DNA of 64,000 nucleotides from Xanthobacteraceae bacterium (GTDB lineage Bacteria; Pseudomonadota; Alphaproteobacteria; Rhizobiales; Xanthobacteraceae), in contig JAIENY010000005.1 in the NCBI GenBank assembly GCA_019750915.1, positions 78,952-142,951 of the forward strand, written 5' to 3'. Positions 7,897-16,072 of this stretch are shown piece after piece; position 1 is the stretch's first letter, and the number at the start of each line of letters is the position of its first letter. The position numbers and the translations under genes are program-made. Under the pieces are notes generated by a model. That model saw nothing but the letters and a program-made list of their open reading frames with translations. It had not been told where the DNA came from and ran no database searches.

Positions 7897-8612
7897 TGCT
7901 TGTGTCCCAGATAAACGTCGCGAACGACGGGATCGGCCGACACCACATCCATGGTATCCTCGATCAGGATTGTGCCGCGGTGAAAAACGGTGACCTTCTG
8001 CGCAATCGCGCGGATGAAGTTCATATCGTGTTCGACGATGACCAGGCTAGCGGTCTTGTTGATCTCGCGGATCAGTTCGGCGGTGAAAAAGGTTTCTTCA
8101 TCGGTCATGCCGGCGGCCGGCTCGTCCAGCAGCACAAGCCATGGCTCTGCGGCAATCACCATAGCCAGCTCGACCCATTGTCGCTGTCCGTGCGCCAGCG
8201 CACCGACGGTCCGTCCGCGAAGATCGCCAAGTCTGACCCGTTCCAGCGTCTCCGCCGTCACGACCTGCGCTCGGCGCGCATCGTGCCAGCGGCGGCAGGC
8301 GAGCCAGACATTTTCCTCAACTGTCAGACCGTCGAACACATTCGGAATCTGCGTCTTGATTCCCACGCCAAGCTGCGAAACCTGATGAGGATCGAAGCCC
8401 GTGGTGTCGGTGTCGCGGATCATAACGGTGCCGCCGGACGGCTTGAGTTGACCGGTTAGACATTTGAAAAAAGTGCTTTTCCCGGCGCCGTTGGGGCCGA
8501 TCAGGCAGCGCAACTCGCCTGCGTAAAGCCTAAAGTTGACCTGATCGTTGGCAACGACGCCACCGAAACGCATTGACAGATCACTGGTTTGAACGACCAC
8601 CTCGCGTCGCAT
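7893..8612 (-). CDS. LivG/UrtD-type ABC transporter ATPase
   Basis: A 239-residue ATPase. Walker A is GPNGAGKST, and the signature is LAHGQ in place of LSGGQ. Walker B is VLLDEP and the H-loop is VEHDM. The LAHGQ variant and the following AAGMTDEET are features of UrtD, the urea-importer ATPase, rather than of classical LivG. The start at 8612 lies four bases after the LivM stop; the track start at 8753 reads through the end of LivM. Its stop overlaps the start of the LivF-amidase fusion by four bases, so the two ATPases are co-translated and presumably form the heterodimeric motor of the importer. Confidence 0.92.
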   Translation of the reverse strand: MRREVVVQTSDLSMRFGGVVANDQVNFRLYAGELRCLIGPNGAGKSTFFKCLTGQLKPSGGTVMIRDTDTTGFDPHQVSQLGVGIKTQIPNVFDGLTVEENVWLACRRWHDARRAQVVTAETLERVRLGDLRGRTVGALAHGQRQWVELAMVIAAEPWLVLLDEPAAGMTDEETFFTAELIREINKTASLVIVEHDMNFIRAIAQKVTVFHRGTILIEDTMDVVSADPVVRDVYLGHKH

Positions 8613-8616
8613 CGAT

Positions 8617-9669
8617 TTACTCCGCCGGCTGCATCGTTTGGCGTCCGCGCCGCCGGTTACGCATTCGATGACGGCGCCCTCCCTTGCGACGCCCCAACCG
8701 AGATGCGATGTCCGCAACAGCGGGCACAACCCCGCGGGGCAATAACAGCACAAACAGGATCAAGACCAATCCCAGCACCATGTTACTGTTGAAATAGGAT
8801 TGCGTGCCGAGCCACGAAGTGAGCCAGAACACCCCGAACGCACCAAGGATCGGACCCAGCAGAGTGCCGCGCCCGCCGACAATCACCCATATGATGGCTT
8901 GCGCGGCATAAGTCAGGTTGAATAGATCCGGTGTCACACGCCCAATTCCGTTGGCGACCAGCACACCACCGACGGCGGCGATCCCTCCACCAACCGAGAA
9001 CAGACCAAGCTTGTACAGCCGGGCATCATAACCGAGCAGTTCCGCACGCGTTTCATTTTCCCGAATTGCGCTGCAGACACGACCGAAATGGCTTCGCGTC
9101 AGCCAGACACAACCGAAATAACACAGCAACAGAGTCCCCATGGATACGTAGAAAACCTGCTGCGGAAACAGCATCATTTTCGCATCCCACGGAATCTGCA
9201 ACGGCGGCACCGAGGTTCCGTTGAAACCGCCGAGCAGTGCCTTTCCAATCTTGTATTCTGGGCCGGATGTCCGACGCAGCAGATTGAAAATGATGAGCGT
9301 CACCGTCAACGTTATCACGCCGAGGTAGACGTCGCTGATACGGCCAAAGAACATAAAGTAACCGAGAACCGCGGCCAATATCGCGCCAGCGGCGATCGCG
9401 ATGACGATGGCGCTCGCAGTATCACCGAAATTCTGCGCGGCAATTGCATAGGCATACGCTCCGATACCGAAGAACGCCGTCTGACCGAAGCAAAGGATGC
9501 CGCCATAACCCCACACCAACCCCAGACTCAGCGCCAGCAGGGCAAGACCGATCGCAGTCGTGAGATTGATGATAGTGAACAACTGCAATACGTGCGGCGC
9601 ACCGAACATCACGATGAGTCCGATGACTGCGATCGCAATTAATCCGCCGTTGGATTGTCTATGCTTCAT
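8617..9669 (-). CDS. LivM/UrtC-type ABC transporter permease
   Basis: A 350-residue polytopic membrane protein. GLVWGYGGILCFGQTAFFGIG near residue 50 is the UrtC/LivM hallmark. A hydrophilic loop (RISDVYLGVITLTVT) and the EAA-like coupling segment (IRENETRAELLGYD) lie further in. The C-terminus ends in a basic tail (RKGGRRHRMRNRRRGR), longer and more basic than usual. It overlaps the upstream LivH by four bases and is followed after four bases by the LivG-type ATPase. It should form the translocation channel with that LivH. Confidence 0.92.
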   Translation of the reverse strand: MKHRQSNGGLIAIAVIGLIVMFGAPHVLQLFTIINLTTAIGLALLALSLGLVWGYGGILCFGQTAFFGIGAYAYAIAAQNFGDTASAIVIAIAAGAILAAVLGYFMFFGRISDVYLGVITLTVTLIIFNLLRRTSGPEYKIGKALLGGFNGTSVPPLQIPWDAKMMLFPQQVFYVSMGTLLLCYFGCVWLTRSHFGRVCSAIRENETRAELLGYDARLYKLGLFSVGGGIAAVGGVLVANGIGRVTPDLFNLTYAAQAIIWVIVGGRGTLLGPILGAFGVFWLTSWLGTQSYFNSNMVLGLVLILFVLLLPRGVVPAVADIASRLGRRKGGRRHRMRNRRRGRQTMQPAE

Positions 9670-10535
9670 AGGCTCTTTCGGAAGAAGCGACCGGTAATGC
9701 CATTGGGCATCAGCCGCAACAGCACGATCGCGGCACCCAGCAGGGCAACCTCGCCAACTGTGGGACCAGTAAGAAACGTAACGATGCCGTTCATTGCGCC
9801 GAGCAACACAGCAGCCGTTGCCGTGCCAGCAAGAATAGCCGTGCCGCCGCTAATGACGGTGATAAAGGCCTTTGCGATGTAAGTCGCGCCGATCGTCGGC
9901 ACCACTCCGGTGATAGGCGCGAGGACGCCGCCAGCCAGACCCGCCACGGCAGAGCCAAGACCGAACGTAATCATATAGATCTGGCTGGTGGATACGCCGA
10001 GCGCGGCAGCCATTTCCGCGCGCTGCATCGTGCCGCGTGCCAACAAGCCGAGCTTGCTATAACGCAGCACAGCAAAGACACCCCCAAACAGCGCCAGCGT
10101 CAACAGGATCAGAAACAGCTCATATCCGCTGGACGCATAGTCTCCAATTGTCACCGCGCCGATTGGCGGTGAAATCGTCGTGGCGGTTTGCGGGCCGAAG
10201 ATTGCGGTGACGGCTCCGATCAGGAACAGGCTCAGCCCCCACGTCGCCAGCAACGTGTCCACCGTCCGTCCGTAAAGGAAGCGGATCAACACCCGCTCGA
10301 CGATCACCCCGATAATGCCGACAACGAGTGGCGCCAGCACCAGCATGGCAATCCAGATATTCACACCAAGGTTAGTCGAAACGACGACCGTGTAGCCACC
10401 AAGCATCAAGAACTCGCCGTGAGCGAGATTGATCACACGCATCATGCCGAAAATGATCGCCAACCCGAGCCCGATCAGGGCAAGGTTGGCGATTCCGTAG
10501 GCTATCTGCAAAACGAAGGCGAAGAAGAAGTCCAA
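9666..10535 (-). CDS. LivH/UrtB-type ABC transporter permease
   Basis: A 289-residue membrane protein of standard LivH length. ANLALIGLGLAIIFGMMRVI and NLAHGEFLMLGGY near the N-terminus are diagnostic of the family, and GTATAAVLLGAMNGIVTFL forms a late helix. It overlaps LivM by four bases and follows the binding-protein gene after a 54-base gap that holds a strong stem-loop. Together with the UrtD-like ATPase and UrtC-like permease it fits the urea/short-chain amide branch of Liv-type importers, although sequence reading alone cannot fix the substrate. Confidence 0.92.
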   Translation of the reverse strand: MDFFFAFVLQIAYGIANLALIGLGLAIIFGMMRVINLAHGEFLMLGGYTVVVSTNLGVNIWIAMLVLAPLVVGIIGVIVERVLIRFLYGRTVDTLLATWGLSLFLIGAVTAIFGPQTATTISPPIGAVTIGDYASSGYELFLILLTLALFGGVFAVLRYSKLGLLARGTMQRAEMAAALGVSTSQIYMITFGLGSAVAGLAGGVLAPITGVVPTIGATYIAKAFITVISGGTAILAGTATAAVLLGAMNGIVTFLTGPTVGEVALLGAAIVLLRLMPNGITGRFFRKSL

Positions 10536-10560
10536 GAGAGGCTGATCCTTTCAGCGAAGG

Positions 10561-10584
10561 CGGGCCCGCAATATCGCGGGCCCG
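10561..10584 (-). promoter_or_regulatory. Intercistronic stem-loop after the amide binding-protein gene
   Basis: A perfect nine-base-pair, all-GC inverted repeat, CGGGCCCGC-AATATC-GCGGGCCCG, begins six bases after the binding-protein stop on the minus strand. No T-run follows. It probably protects the upstream message or partly terminates, giving more binding protein than permease. Confidence 0.75.
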
Positions 10585-10589
10585 TAAAT

Positions 10590-11861
10590 TCACTTGATAC
10601 CCGCGGCTTCCAGACCATTCTCAAAATAGAAGGTCGCCTGATCAGGCTTTGCCACCAGATCGCAGACCAGCAGTGTGTCACTTGGCGGCTGCGCCGGGAA
10701 CGACTCCACAATGTGCAGTTTCTGGCTCTTTACCTCCGCCAAATAGATGTTCTGCAGGAGGTGGTTCGTCTTCGGCTCGATCGTGATCTTTCCGCTCGGA
10801 CCGTCAATACTGACAGGGCTATGGAGCGCCTTGATGACTGCCATTCGTTCGGTAGTGCCGGCCTTTCGCACGGCTTCCGCCCACAAATGGACACCCTCAT
10901 ACGACCGCGCGGTCACTTCCGATACATAATTGATCTTCTTGCTGGCGTTGGCACGCAGATCGGTGATGAACTTCTTGTTTGCGGGTGTATCGACTTCCTC
11001 AAAGTAAGCGAACGAGACAAGCATTCCTTCGGATTCTTCCGGCGCGACGAGGGTGTGCTCACCACCGACAGTGAAGACCGTCGAGGCAATGGGGATCGAC
11101 TTGTTGAGCCCGACCGCAGCGTACTGGCGATAAAACGAGATGTGCGCGGCGCCGACCAGCGCCGAGACAATAAAGTCGGGCTTGGCCGCCTCGATCTTCT
11201 TGATGGTTGGACCGAAATTCGTCACATCCAGCGGGAAGAACTCAACGTCAACAGTTGTGCCGCCATTATCCCTGACGTATTTTTTTACCCACTGCGACGT
11301 GATCTGCCCATAGTTGTAGTCGGCCGCCAGAACGTAAACCTTCTTGCCCCACTTCTTCATGGCATAAGGAATAAGCTTCTCGACTGTCTGAGCCGGAGTC
11401 GATCCGGTGCAGAACGTGTTGGCGTCGCATACGCCGCCTTCGTAAAACGTGTTGTAGAAATAAAGCGTCTGGAACCGATCAAGCACGGGCCGGATCGCCT
11501 CTCGCGACGCAGAGGTTATGCCACCCTGCACAACATCAACATGCTCGCCGGCCGCCGCCTGCGTTGCGAACTGGGTATAGAACTGGATCGTGGTTTGCGG
11601 ATCATACGTAATGAGATCGACCTGACGTCCCAGGAGACCCCCGCCGGCGTTGATTTCCTTCACCGCAAGCTTGGTCGCCTCAAGCATCGGCGTTCCAAGC
11701 AGATCGAGCCCGCCCGATTGATCGAGCAGCGCAGCCATCTTGATGGGCGCATCGGCGGCACGTGCTGACCGGATGAGCGCAGGAGCCGACATTCCCAACG
11801 CCGCTGCGCTGACACCCTTCAAAAGGGTTCTGCGATTCAAAATAATCCCACGATTAGGCAT
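10590..11861 (-). CDS. Periplasmic binding protein, probably for short-chain amides or urea
   Basis: A 423-residue type-1 periplasmic binding protein. The signal contains a twin-arginine motif (NRRTLLK) followed by a hydrophobic stretch ending in SARA, which suggests Tat export. GGAG lies seven bases before the ATG. LYFYNTFYEGGVCDANTFCT followed by GSTPAQTVEKLIPY matches the UrtA/FmdD/AmiC-like branch of Peripla_BP_5 proteins, which bind urea and short-chain amides, rather than LivJ. It is the first gene of the operon that encodes two permeases, a UrtD-like ATPase, an ATPase-amidase fusion and a second amidase. That context supports an amide ligand. The 526-residue plus-strand frame opposite it is a shadow. 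Confidence 0.88.
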   Translation of the reverse strand: MPNRGIILNRRTLLKGVSAAALGMSAPALIRSARAADAPIKMAALLDQSGGLDLLGTPMLEATKLAVKEINAGGGLLGRQVDLITYDPQTTIQFYTQFATQAAAGEHVDVVQGGITSASREAIRPVLDRFQTLYFYNTFYEGGVCDANTFCTGSTPAQTVEKLIPYAMKKWGKKVYVLAADYNYGQITSQWVKKYVRDNGGTTVDVEFFPLDVTNFGPTIKKIEAAKPDFIVSALVGAAHISFYRQYAAVGLNKSIPIASTVFTVGGEHTLVAPEESEGMLVSFAYFEEVDTPANKKFITDLRANASKKINYVSEVTARSYEGVHLWAEAVRKAGTTERMAVIKALHSPVSIDGPSGKITIEPKTNHLLQNIYLAEVKSQKLHIVESFPAQPPSDTLLVCDLVAKPDQATFYFENGLEAAGIK

Positions 11862-11914
11862 TACAAATCTCCAGTGTTGATCCAGGGCGTCGTCGCCGCC
11901 GTTCCGTTACGTTG

Positions 11915-13525
11915 CTATTTTCCATCAGTTTTTGATGCAGGAGGCGGATTGCGAGCGCCGCCGTCAAACACATTTCCGGTCGCCTGTGCGATACCCGACC
12001 CGATGTTGATGCCGATTTCCTCGCCAAGCTTTTGTATGGCCGGCAATTGCAACGCCATGGAGAGAATGCCGTCGACGACCTGATTGACGACAGGGCCGCC
12101 TGCACCGTTCGTTCCACCACTGGAAGTCGGACCGAAACCTGTGACGTGATTGATGCGGATCGAATCGATCTTCTCCGCGGGCTTCACCATTTCGCGTACA
12201 ATCTGCGGAAGGGCTTCGATCTTGGCGAGATCCACCTTCATCTGGACAATACCGCTCGACTGAGCGTTTTGCGCAGCGAATATCGCGGCATCTCCTTCGG
12301 CCTTCGCAAGAAGCTCGGACCGCGTCGCGCGCGCCTTCATCTCGCTCGCTTCGGCCTCCGCGGCCGCGATCGCCCGAACCGTCTCGGCTTGCGATTCGAC
12401 CCTGACGTCGTCGACGGCGGCCTCTTCCTGGGCCCGGATGAGCGCCACAGCCTTGACGCGCTCAGCCATCGCCGTCTCGCGTGCGGTCGTGACCGCTTCA
12501 CGTGCGGCAGCTTCCTTCGCCAAGCTCGATTGCGCGGCAGCTTCCGCAACAGCTTCCTCTGCCTTCTTCGCAGCCAGTTGAATGTCGGTATCATGCCGCG
12601 CGACTTTGACGGACAGATCAGATTGCAGTTCGAGTTCCCGGATGGCACGGTCGCGCTCAATCTGCTCAGCGCGTACACTTGAATCCCTGTTGATCCTTGC
12701 CAGCTCCCGCCGACCTTCCGCGGTGGCCTGGGCCTCTGACGTTTCAGCCATCGTTCGTGCGCGATAGGTCTCGACGGCATGCTGTTGCGAAAGCTGGGCT
12801 TCTTCTTCTTCCTGCTCGATCAGTAATCGTCGTTTCGCAGCATCGAGATGGCTCTGCCGCACCGCAATTTCAGCGCTATTCTCAATCTCGGCGCGCTCGC
12901 GCTTGTTGACGGCAATGACCTCAGCAAGCCTGCGCATACCGACGGCATTGAAGGCGTTGTTCTGATCAAGGGCATGAAACGGGGTCTGATCGAGGCGCGT
13001 CAGCGAAACCGCCTCAAGCACCAATCCGTTCTGTTTAAGCCTCTCCTGGAGAGCTGCACCGACCTCCGCGACATATTTACCGCGATTATCCTGGAGGGAG
13101 TCCATCGTGTATTGCGCGGCCACGCTCAGCAGCGCATCCACCAGCTTACCGTCCAGAAGATCGGCGAGATCAGCTGCGCGAAACGCCTTGCTGCCCAAGG
13201 CCTGGGCTGCGGTCGCCACTCCTTGTTCTGTTGGCTCAACCCGAACGTAAAACTCCGCGGTCGCATCGATACGCAAACGATCCTGCGTGATGATCGAGCG
13301 CTCACCGCGACGCTCGACCTCAAGCCGAACAGTACGCATGTTGATCTCAGCCACCTTGTGGACAATCGGAAGACTGAGAACACCACCATCGAGAACTACG
13401 CGCTGTCCACCAAGGCCCGTCCGAACAAGAGCCACTTCGCGGCTTGCTTTGATGTAGAAGCGATTGAGAAACAAAATGGCTACAACAAATGCAGCGACAG
13501 CAACTAGGCCGACAAACCAGATCAA
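11915..13525 (-). CDS. Flotillin-like SPFH/Band 7 membrane protein
   Basis: A 536-residue protein. One N-terminal membrane segment (WFVGLVAVAAFVVAILFL) precedes an SPFH domain (about residues 25-200, with INMRTVRLEVERRGERSIIT). A long Ala/Glu-rich coiled coil with EA repeats (about 220-430) follows, and then a Gly/Pro-rich tail. This is the layout of bacterial flotillins (YqiK/FloT type), which form oligomers in membrane microdomains. The track start is a TTG with only a weak upstream AAAGGGG, so the true start may differ by a few codons. It lies 53 bases upstream of the amide binding-protein gene in the same direction and could be co-transcribed, but a functional link is not shown. Confidence 0.88.
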   Translation of the reverse strand: MIWFVGLVAVAAFVVAILFLNRFYIKASREVALVRTGLGGQRVVLDGGVLSLPIVHKVAEINMRTVRLEVERRGERSIITQDRLRIDATAEFYVRVEPTEQGVATAAQALGSKAFRAADLADLLDGKLVDALLSVAAQYTMDSLQDNRGKYVAEVGAALQERLKQNGLVLEAVSLTRLDQTPFHALDQNNAFNAVGMRRLAEVIAVNKRERAEIENSAEIAVRQSHLDAAKRRLLIEQEEEEAQLSQQHAVETYRARTMAETSEAQATAEGRRELARINRDSSVRAEQIERDRAIRELELQSDLSVKVARHDTDIQLAAKKAEEAVAEAAAQSSLAKEAAAREAVTTARETAMAERVKAVALIRAQEEAAVDDVRVESQAETVRAIAAAEAEASEMKARATRSELLAKAEGDAAIFAAQNAQSSGIVQMKVDLAKIEALPQIVREMVKPAEKIDSIRINHVTGFGPTSSGGTNGAGGPVVNQVVDGILSMALQLPAIQKLGEEIGINIGSGIAQATGNVFDGGARNPPPASKTDGK

Positions 13526-13564
13526 GACAATAAGCGCCCCTTTATCGCATCGGTTTACGGTTGG

Positions 13565-13585
13565 TCGCAGCTCTTATCGCTGCGA
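13565..13585. promoter_or_regulatory. Inverted repeat upstream of the flotillin-like gene
   Basis: TCGCAGC-TCTTATC-GCTGCGA is a perfect seven-base-pair inverted repeat about 40 bases before the flotillin start on the minus strand. It may be an operator or a leader hairpin. The remaining intergenic stretch to 14069 holds a further short palindrome (CATAATGAATTATG near 13637) and one small open frame, described separately. Confidence 0.35.
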
Positions 13586-13896
13586 TCAAACACCAAAAGG
13601 TGATGGGAAACTTATGCTATCGGCCAACGTGATCCATAATGAATTATGCAGATGACAAGTATCGGCTTTGACCATTGGACGTTCAGTAGTTGCTCTCACC
13701 GGAGGCAACGTCGCGTCAAATTTTGTGCACACTGCTTGAAGCTGCGACATTGGGGTGCTCTTGCATAAAAACACCCGCTCGGCTGTGTGGTTGATGAAAA
13801 TTACCTGAAGGATTTTTTAGGCCGACACAGTTACCCGCTGCGCGGTAACGTCGCTATCCAGACACGCCGTTTGCGACGATGGTTTTTGGGAGACCG

Positions 13897-14022
13897 ATGG
13901 CTGATAAGGACGATCGAGCAAAGTCAGGTGACGTTGCATCGCTGTTCGATGACAATCATGCGCTTTTGCGAGTCATCGAAAATCTCATCGTCCAAGCATT
14001 CGCTTGCGCAACCTGTCATTGA
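13897..14022 (+). CDS. Possible 41-residue small protein
   Basis: A short frame not in the ORF track begins MADKDDRAKSGDV and ends CATCH. GGGAG precedes the ATG at short spacing. It is acidic at the N-terminus and has a C-terminal hydrophobic stretch with a CxxC-H ending that could bind a metal or form a disulfide. No gene lies opposite, so it is not a shadow, but length alone gives little support. Function unknown. Confidence 0.35.
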   Translation: MADKDDRAKSGDVASLFDDNHALLRVIENLIVQAFACATCH

Positions 14023-14069
14023 AAAGCCCGTAATAACAATAGCGGGGCACGCCTGATAGCTTCTCTGCC

Positions 14070-15287
14070 TTAGATGTGCCTGATCTTGAAAAGGCTCACG
14101 TCGATCGTTTTTCGAAGAAACCCGATCTCACAATAAGCCAGGTAATATTCCCACATTCGCTTGAAGTGAAGATCGAACCCTAATTCCTCGATCTCGCTCC
14201 AGGATGCCAGAAATCGCGAACGCCAATCGCGCAATGTCTGTGCATAGCTTAGTCCAAAGGACTCCTGCCTTGCGATCTGAAGACCTGCCTTCGTGAGCTC
14301 CCGCTTGATGATATCGACCGTGGGCAACATTCCTCCTGGAAAGATATAGCGCTGAATAAAGTCCGGGCACTCGCGGTATTTCTTAAAACGATCGGGCGCG
14401 ATCGTTATGATTTGCAGGGCACCACTGCCCTGTTCAGCCAGGCACGATTTCAGCTTCTGAAAATAGGTTGTCCAATATTGTTCGCCCACAGCCTCGAACA
14501 TTTCGATTGAAACAACCCGGTCAAAGCGACCGGATATCTCCCGGTAATCCTGAAGGCGAACGTCCGCACGCCCCACAATTATATCCGACAAAAGACGTTC
14601 TCTGGCGTGGCTCAACTGTTCCTCGGATAACGTCACCGCCGTAACGCGAGCATCATGTTTTCGAACGAGATGCTCGGCCAACGCGCCCCATCCACAACCG
14701 ATTTCGAGGATATGCTGGCCACCAGATAATTCCAGGTATTCCGAAACTCGCTCTAGCTTCGATCTCTGCGCCTCTTCGAGAGTCTCTTCTCCGTTGTAGA
14801 TTGCCGAGGAATAAACCAGGTCCTTATCGAGCCAGCATCGGTAGAAGTCATTCCCGAGATCATAGTGCGCGGCGATATTTCTTCTGCTCCCGGCCTTCGT
14901 ATTCCTGTTGGCTCGGTGCTGCAGCCGATCGAGGAATTGCGCGAAATAAGAATCGGTCGCTGAAGAAAATCCCGTCTCGTTGCAAATACAAAAATCGAAA
15001 AGTCCAACGAGATCGGGCGTCGACCAGTCACCCGCGATGTAACCATTCGAAAACCCAGCCTCTCCGGATCTGACAATACGCCATATGCCCCGCCAACGAT
15101 GCACTGTCATCACGGCGCCGGGGCCCGGTTGTTGCCCGCGCAAATCGATATGACCCCCGTCCGGAAGAAAGATCCGCAAATGCCCCACATCCGGCTGAGG
15201 AAGAAACCGGCTGAACAGCCGAGCCAGCAGCCCGGGCTTCGATACGGACGCGCCCGCTGAAATCGACTGCGCTTCTATCTGGTTCAT
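14070..15287 (-). CDS. Cyclopropane-fatty-acyl-phospholipid synthase family methyltransferase
   Basis: A 405-residue SAM-dependent methyltransferase of the CFA type, which modifies double bonds of membrane lipid acyl chains. The SAM site is ILEIGCGWGALAEHL. VTAVTLSEEQLSHAR and VVSIEMFEAVGEQYW follow in the usual order, and the C-terminal helical region includes YIFPGGMLPTVD and a WEYYLAYCEIGF motif near the end. The start is the ATG at 15287, which overlaps the DUF1365 stop as ATGA; the track start at 15389 is inside DUF1365. It is the third gene of a tightly coupled trio read from a predicted RpoE-type promoter. The product could be a cyclopropane or a methylated/furan fatty acid precursor. 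Confidence 0.9.
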   Translation of the reverse strand: MNQIEAQSISAGASVSKPGLLARLFSRFLPQPDVGHLRIFLPDGGHIDLRGQQPGPGAVMTVHRWRGIWRIVRSGEAGFSNGYIAGDWSTPDLVGLFDFCICNETGFSSATDSYFAQFLDRLQHRANRNTKAGSRRNIAAHYDLGNDFYRCWLDKDLVYSSAIYNGEETLEEAQRSKLERVSEYLELSGGQHILEIGCGWGALAEHLVRKHDARVTAVTLSEEQLSHARERLLSDIIVGRADVRLQDYREISGRFDRVVSIEMFEAVGEQYWTTYFQKLKSCLAEQGSGALQIITIAPDRFKKYRECPDFIQRYIFPGGMLPTVDIIKRELTKAGLQIARQESFGLSYAQTLRDWRSRFLASWSEIEELGFDLHFKRMWEYYLAYCEIGFLRKTIDVSLFKIRHI

Positions 15288-16072
15288 CGCGAGGCCCCGC
15301 CGTTCGAAACAATCGTGACAGAATGAACGTCTTTTGGAGCGCGAGGATAGAGACGAAAACCTCGCAACACCATACGCAACGCATGCCAATGAATCGCCGC
15401 CACCACCTTTAAGGTCAGCAGCGGATACATCAAAATGGCTTTTAAAAGCGCGGTGTCCGACAGATCTGCTCGTGTCCCGGACAGAACCGCGGTAATCAGC
15501 GGGCCCTCTTTATCATCGCCGCGGATCGCAATTTTGATTGAACCATCCGGAGGATGAACACGAAATTGATAAGATATGTCCATCCCAAGGAAGGGAGACA
15601 CATAAAATTCCTTGGCGCATTGCTGCTTGATGACATCACGATCCATTGCCTCGCAGGGAACAACGTAGCTGTGTCGCTCACCGAAAGTATTATGAACTTC
15701 GTATATGATCGCCGCTAAAACGCCGTCTCGCCGATAACAAAAGAACACGCTCAGCGGATTGAAGCCGTATCCGAGAATACGCGGCATGCAAAACAGCATG
15801 ATTTTTCCACCGACCGCATCGATACCCGATTTCTCAAGAAGAGCATCGATCTGACCATGGAGCGACAATTTACTCGTTCCGCCATGATCCCCGTCGTGAA
15901 AGCTGACAAGATTGAAACGATTATGCGAAAATAATTTCAGTTTGGCGGACAGCAGGCCGATCTCATCAACGTCCAGCATCATCCAGAATACCCGGTATCG
16001 CAGCCTGTGAATATGTGGCCGCAACCGGTGATGCATCACGCTTCCCGCATAGAGGCACGGCGACCGCGTCAT
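15284..16072 (-). CDS. DUF1365 domain protein
   Basis: A 262-residue DUF1365 protein. CLYAGSVMHHRLRPHIHRLR and YRVFWMMLDVDEI at the N-terminus are typical, as are FNPLSVFFCY and the YEVHNTFGERHSY segment in the middle. The family's biochemical activity is not established, but members are nearly always found between a flavin amine-oxidase-like protein and a CFA-type methyltransferase, as here. Both junctions are four-base ATGA overlaps, which implies fixed stoichiometry and a shared pathway in acyl-chain modification. The start at 16072 removes a 24-residue track extension into the upstream gene. Confidence 0.9.
   Translation of the reverse strand: MTRSPCLYAGSVMHHRLRPHIHRLRYRVFWMMLDVDEIGLLSAKLKLFSHNRFNLVSFHDGDHGGTSKLSLHGQIDALLEKSGIDAVGGKIMLFCMPRILGYGFNPLSVFFCYRRDGVLAAIIYEVHNTFGERHSYVVPCEAMDRDVIKQQCAKEFYVSPFLGMDISYQFRVHPPDGSIKIAIRGDDKEGPLITAVLSGTRADLSDTALLKAILMYPLLTLKVVAAIHWHALRMVLRGFRLYPRAPKDVHSVTIVSNGGASR

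Noticed and set aside
10188-11768. 526-residue plus-strand frame
   Set aside because: Lies antisense to the amide binding-protein gene, which has a signal peptide, ribosome binding site and conserved motifs. The length of the shadow follows from GC-rich codon bias.
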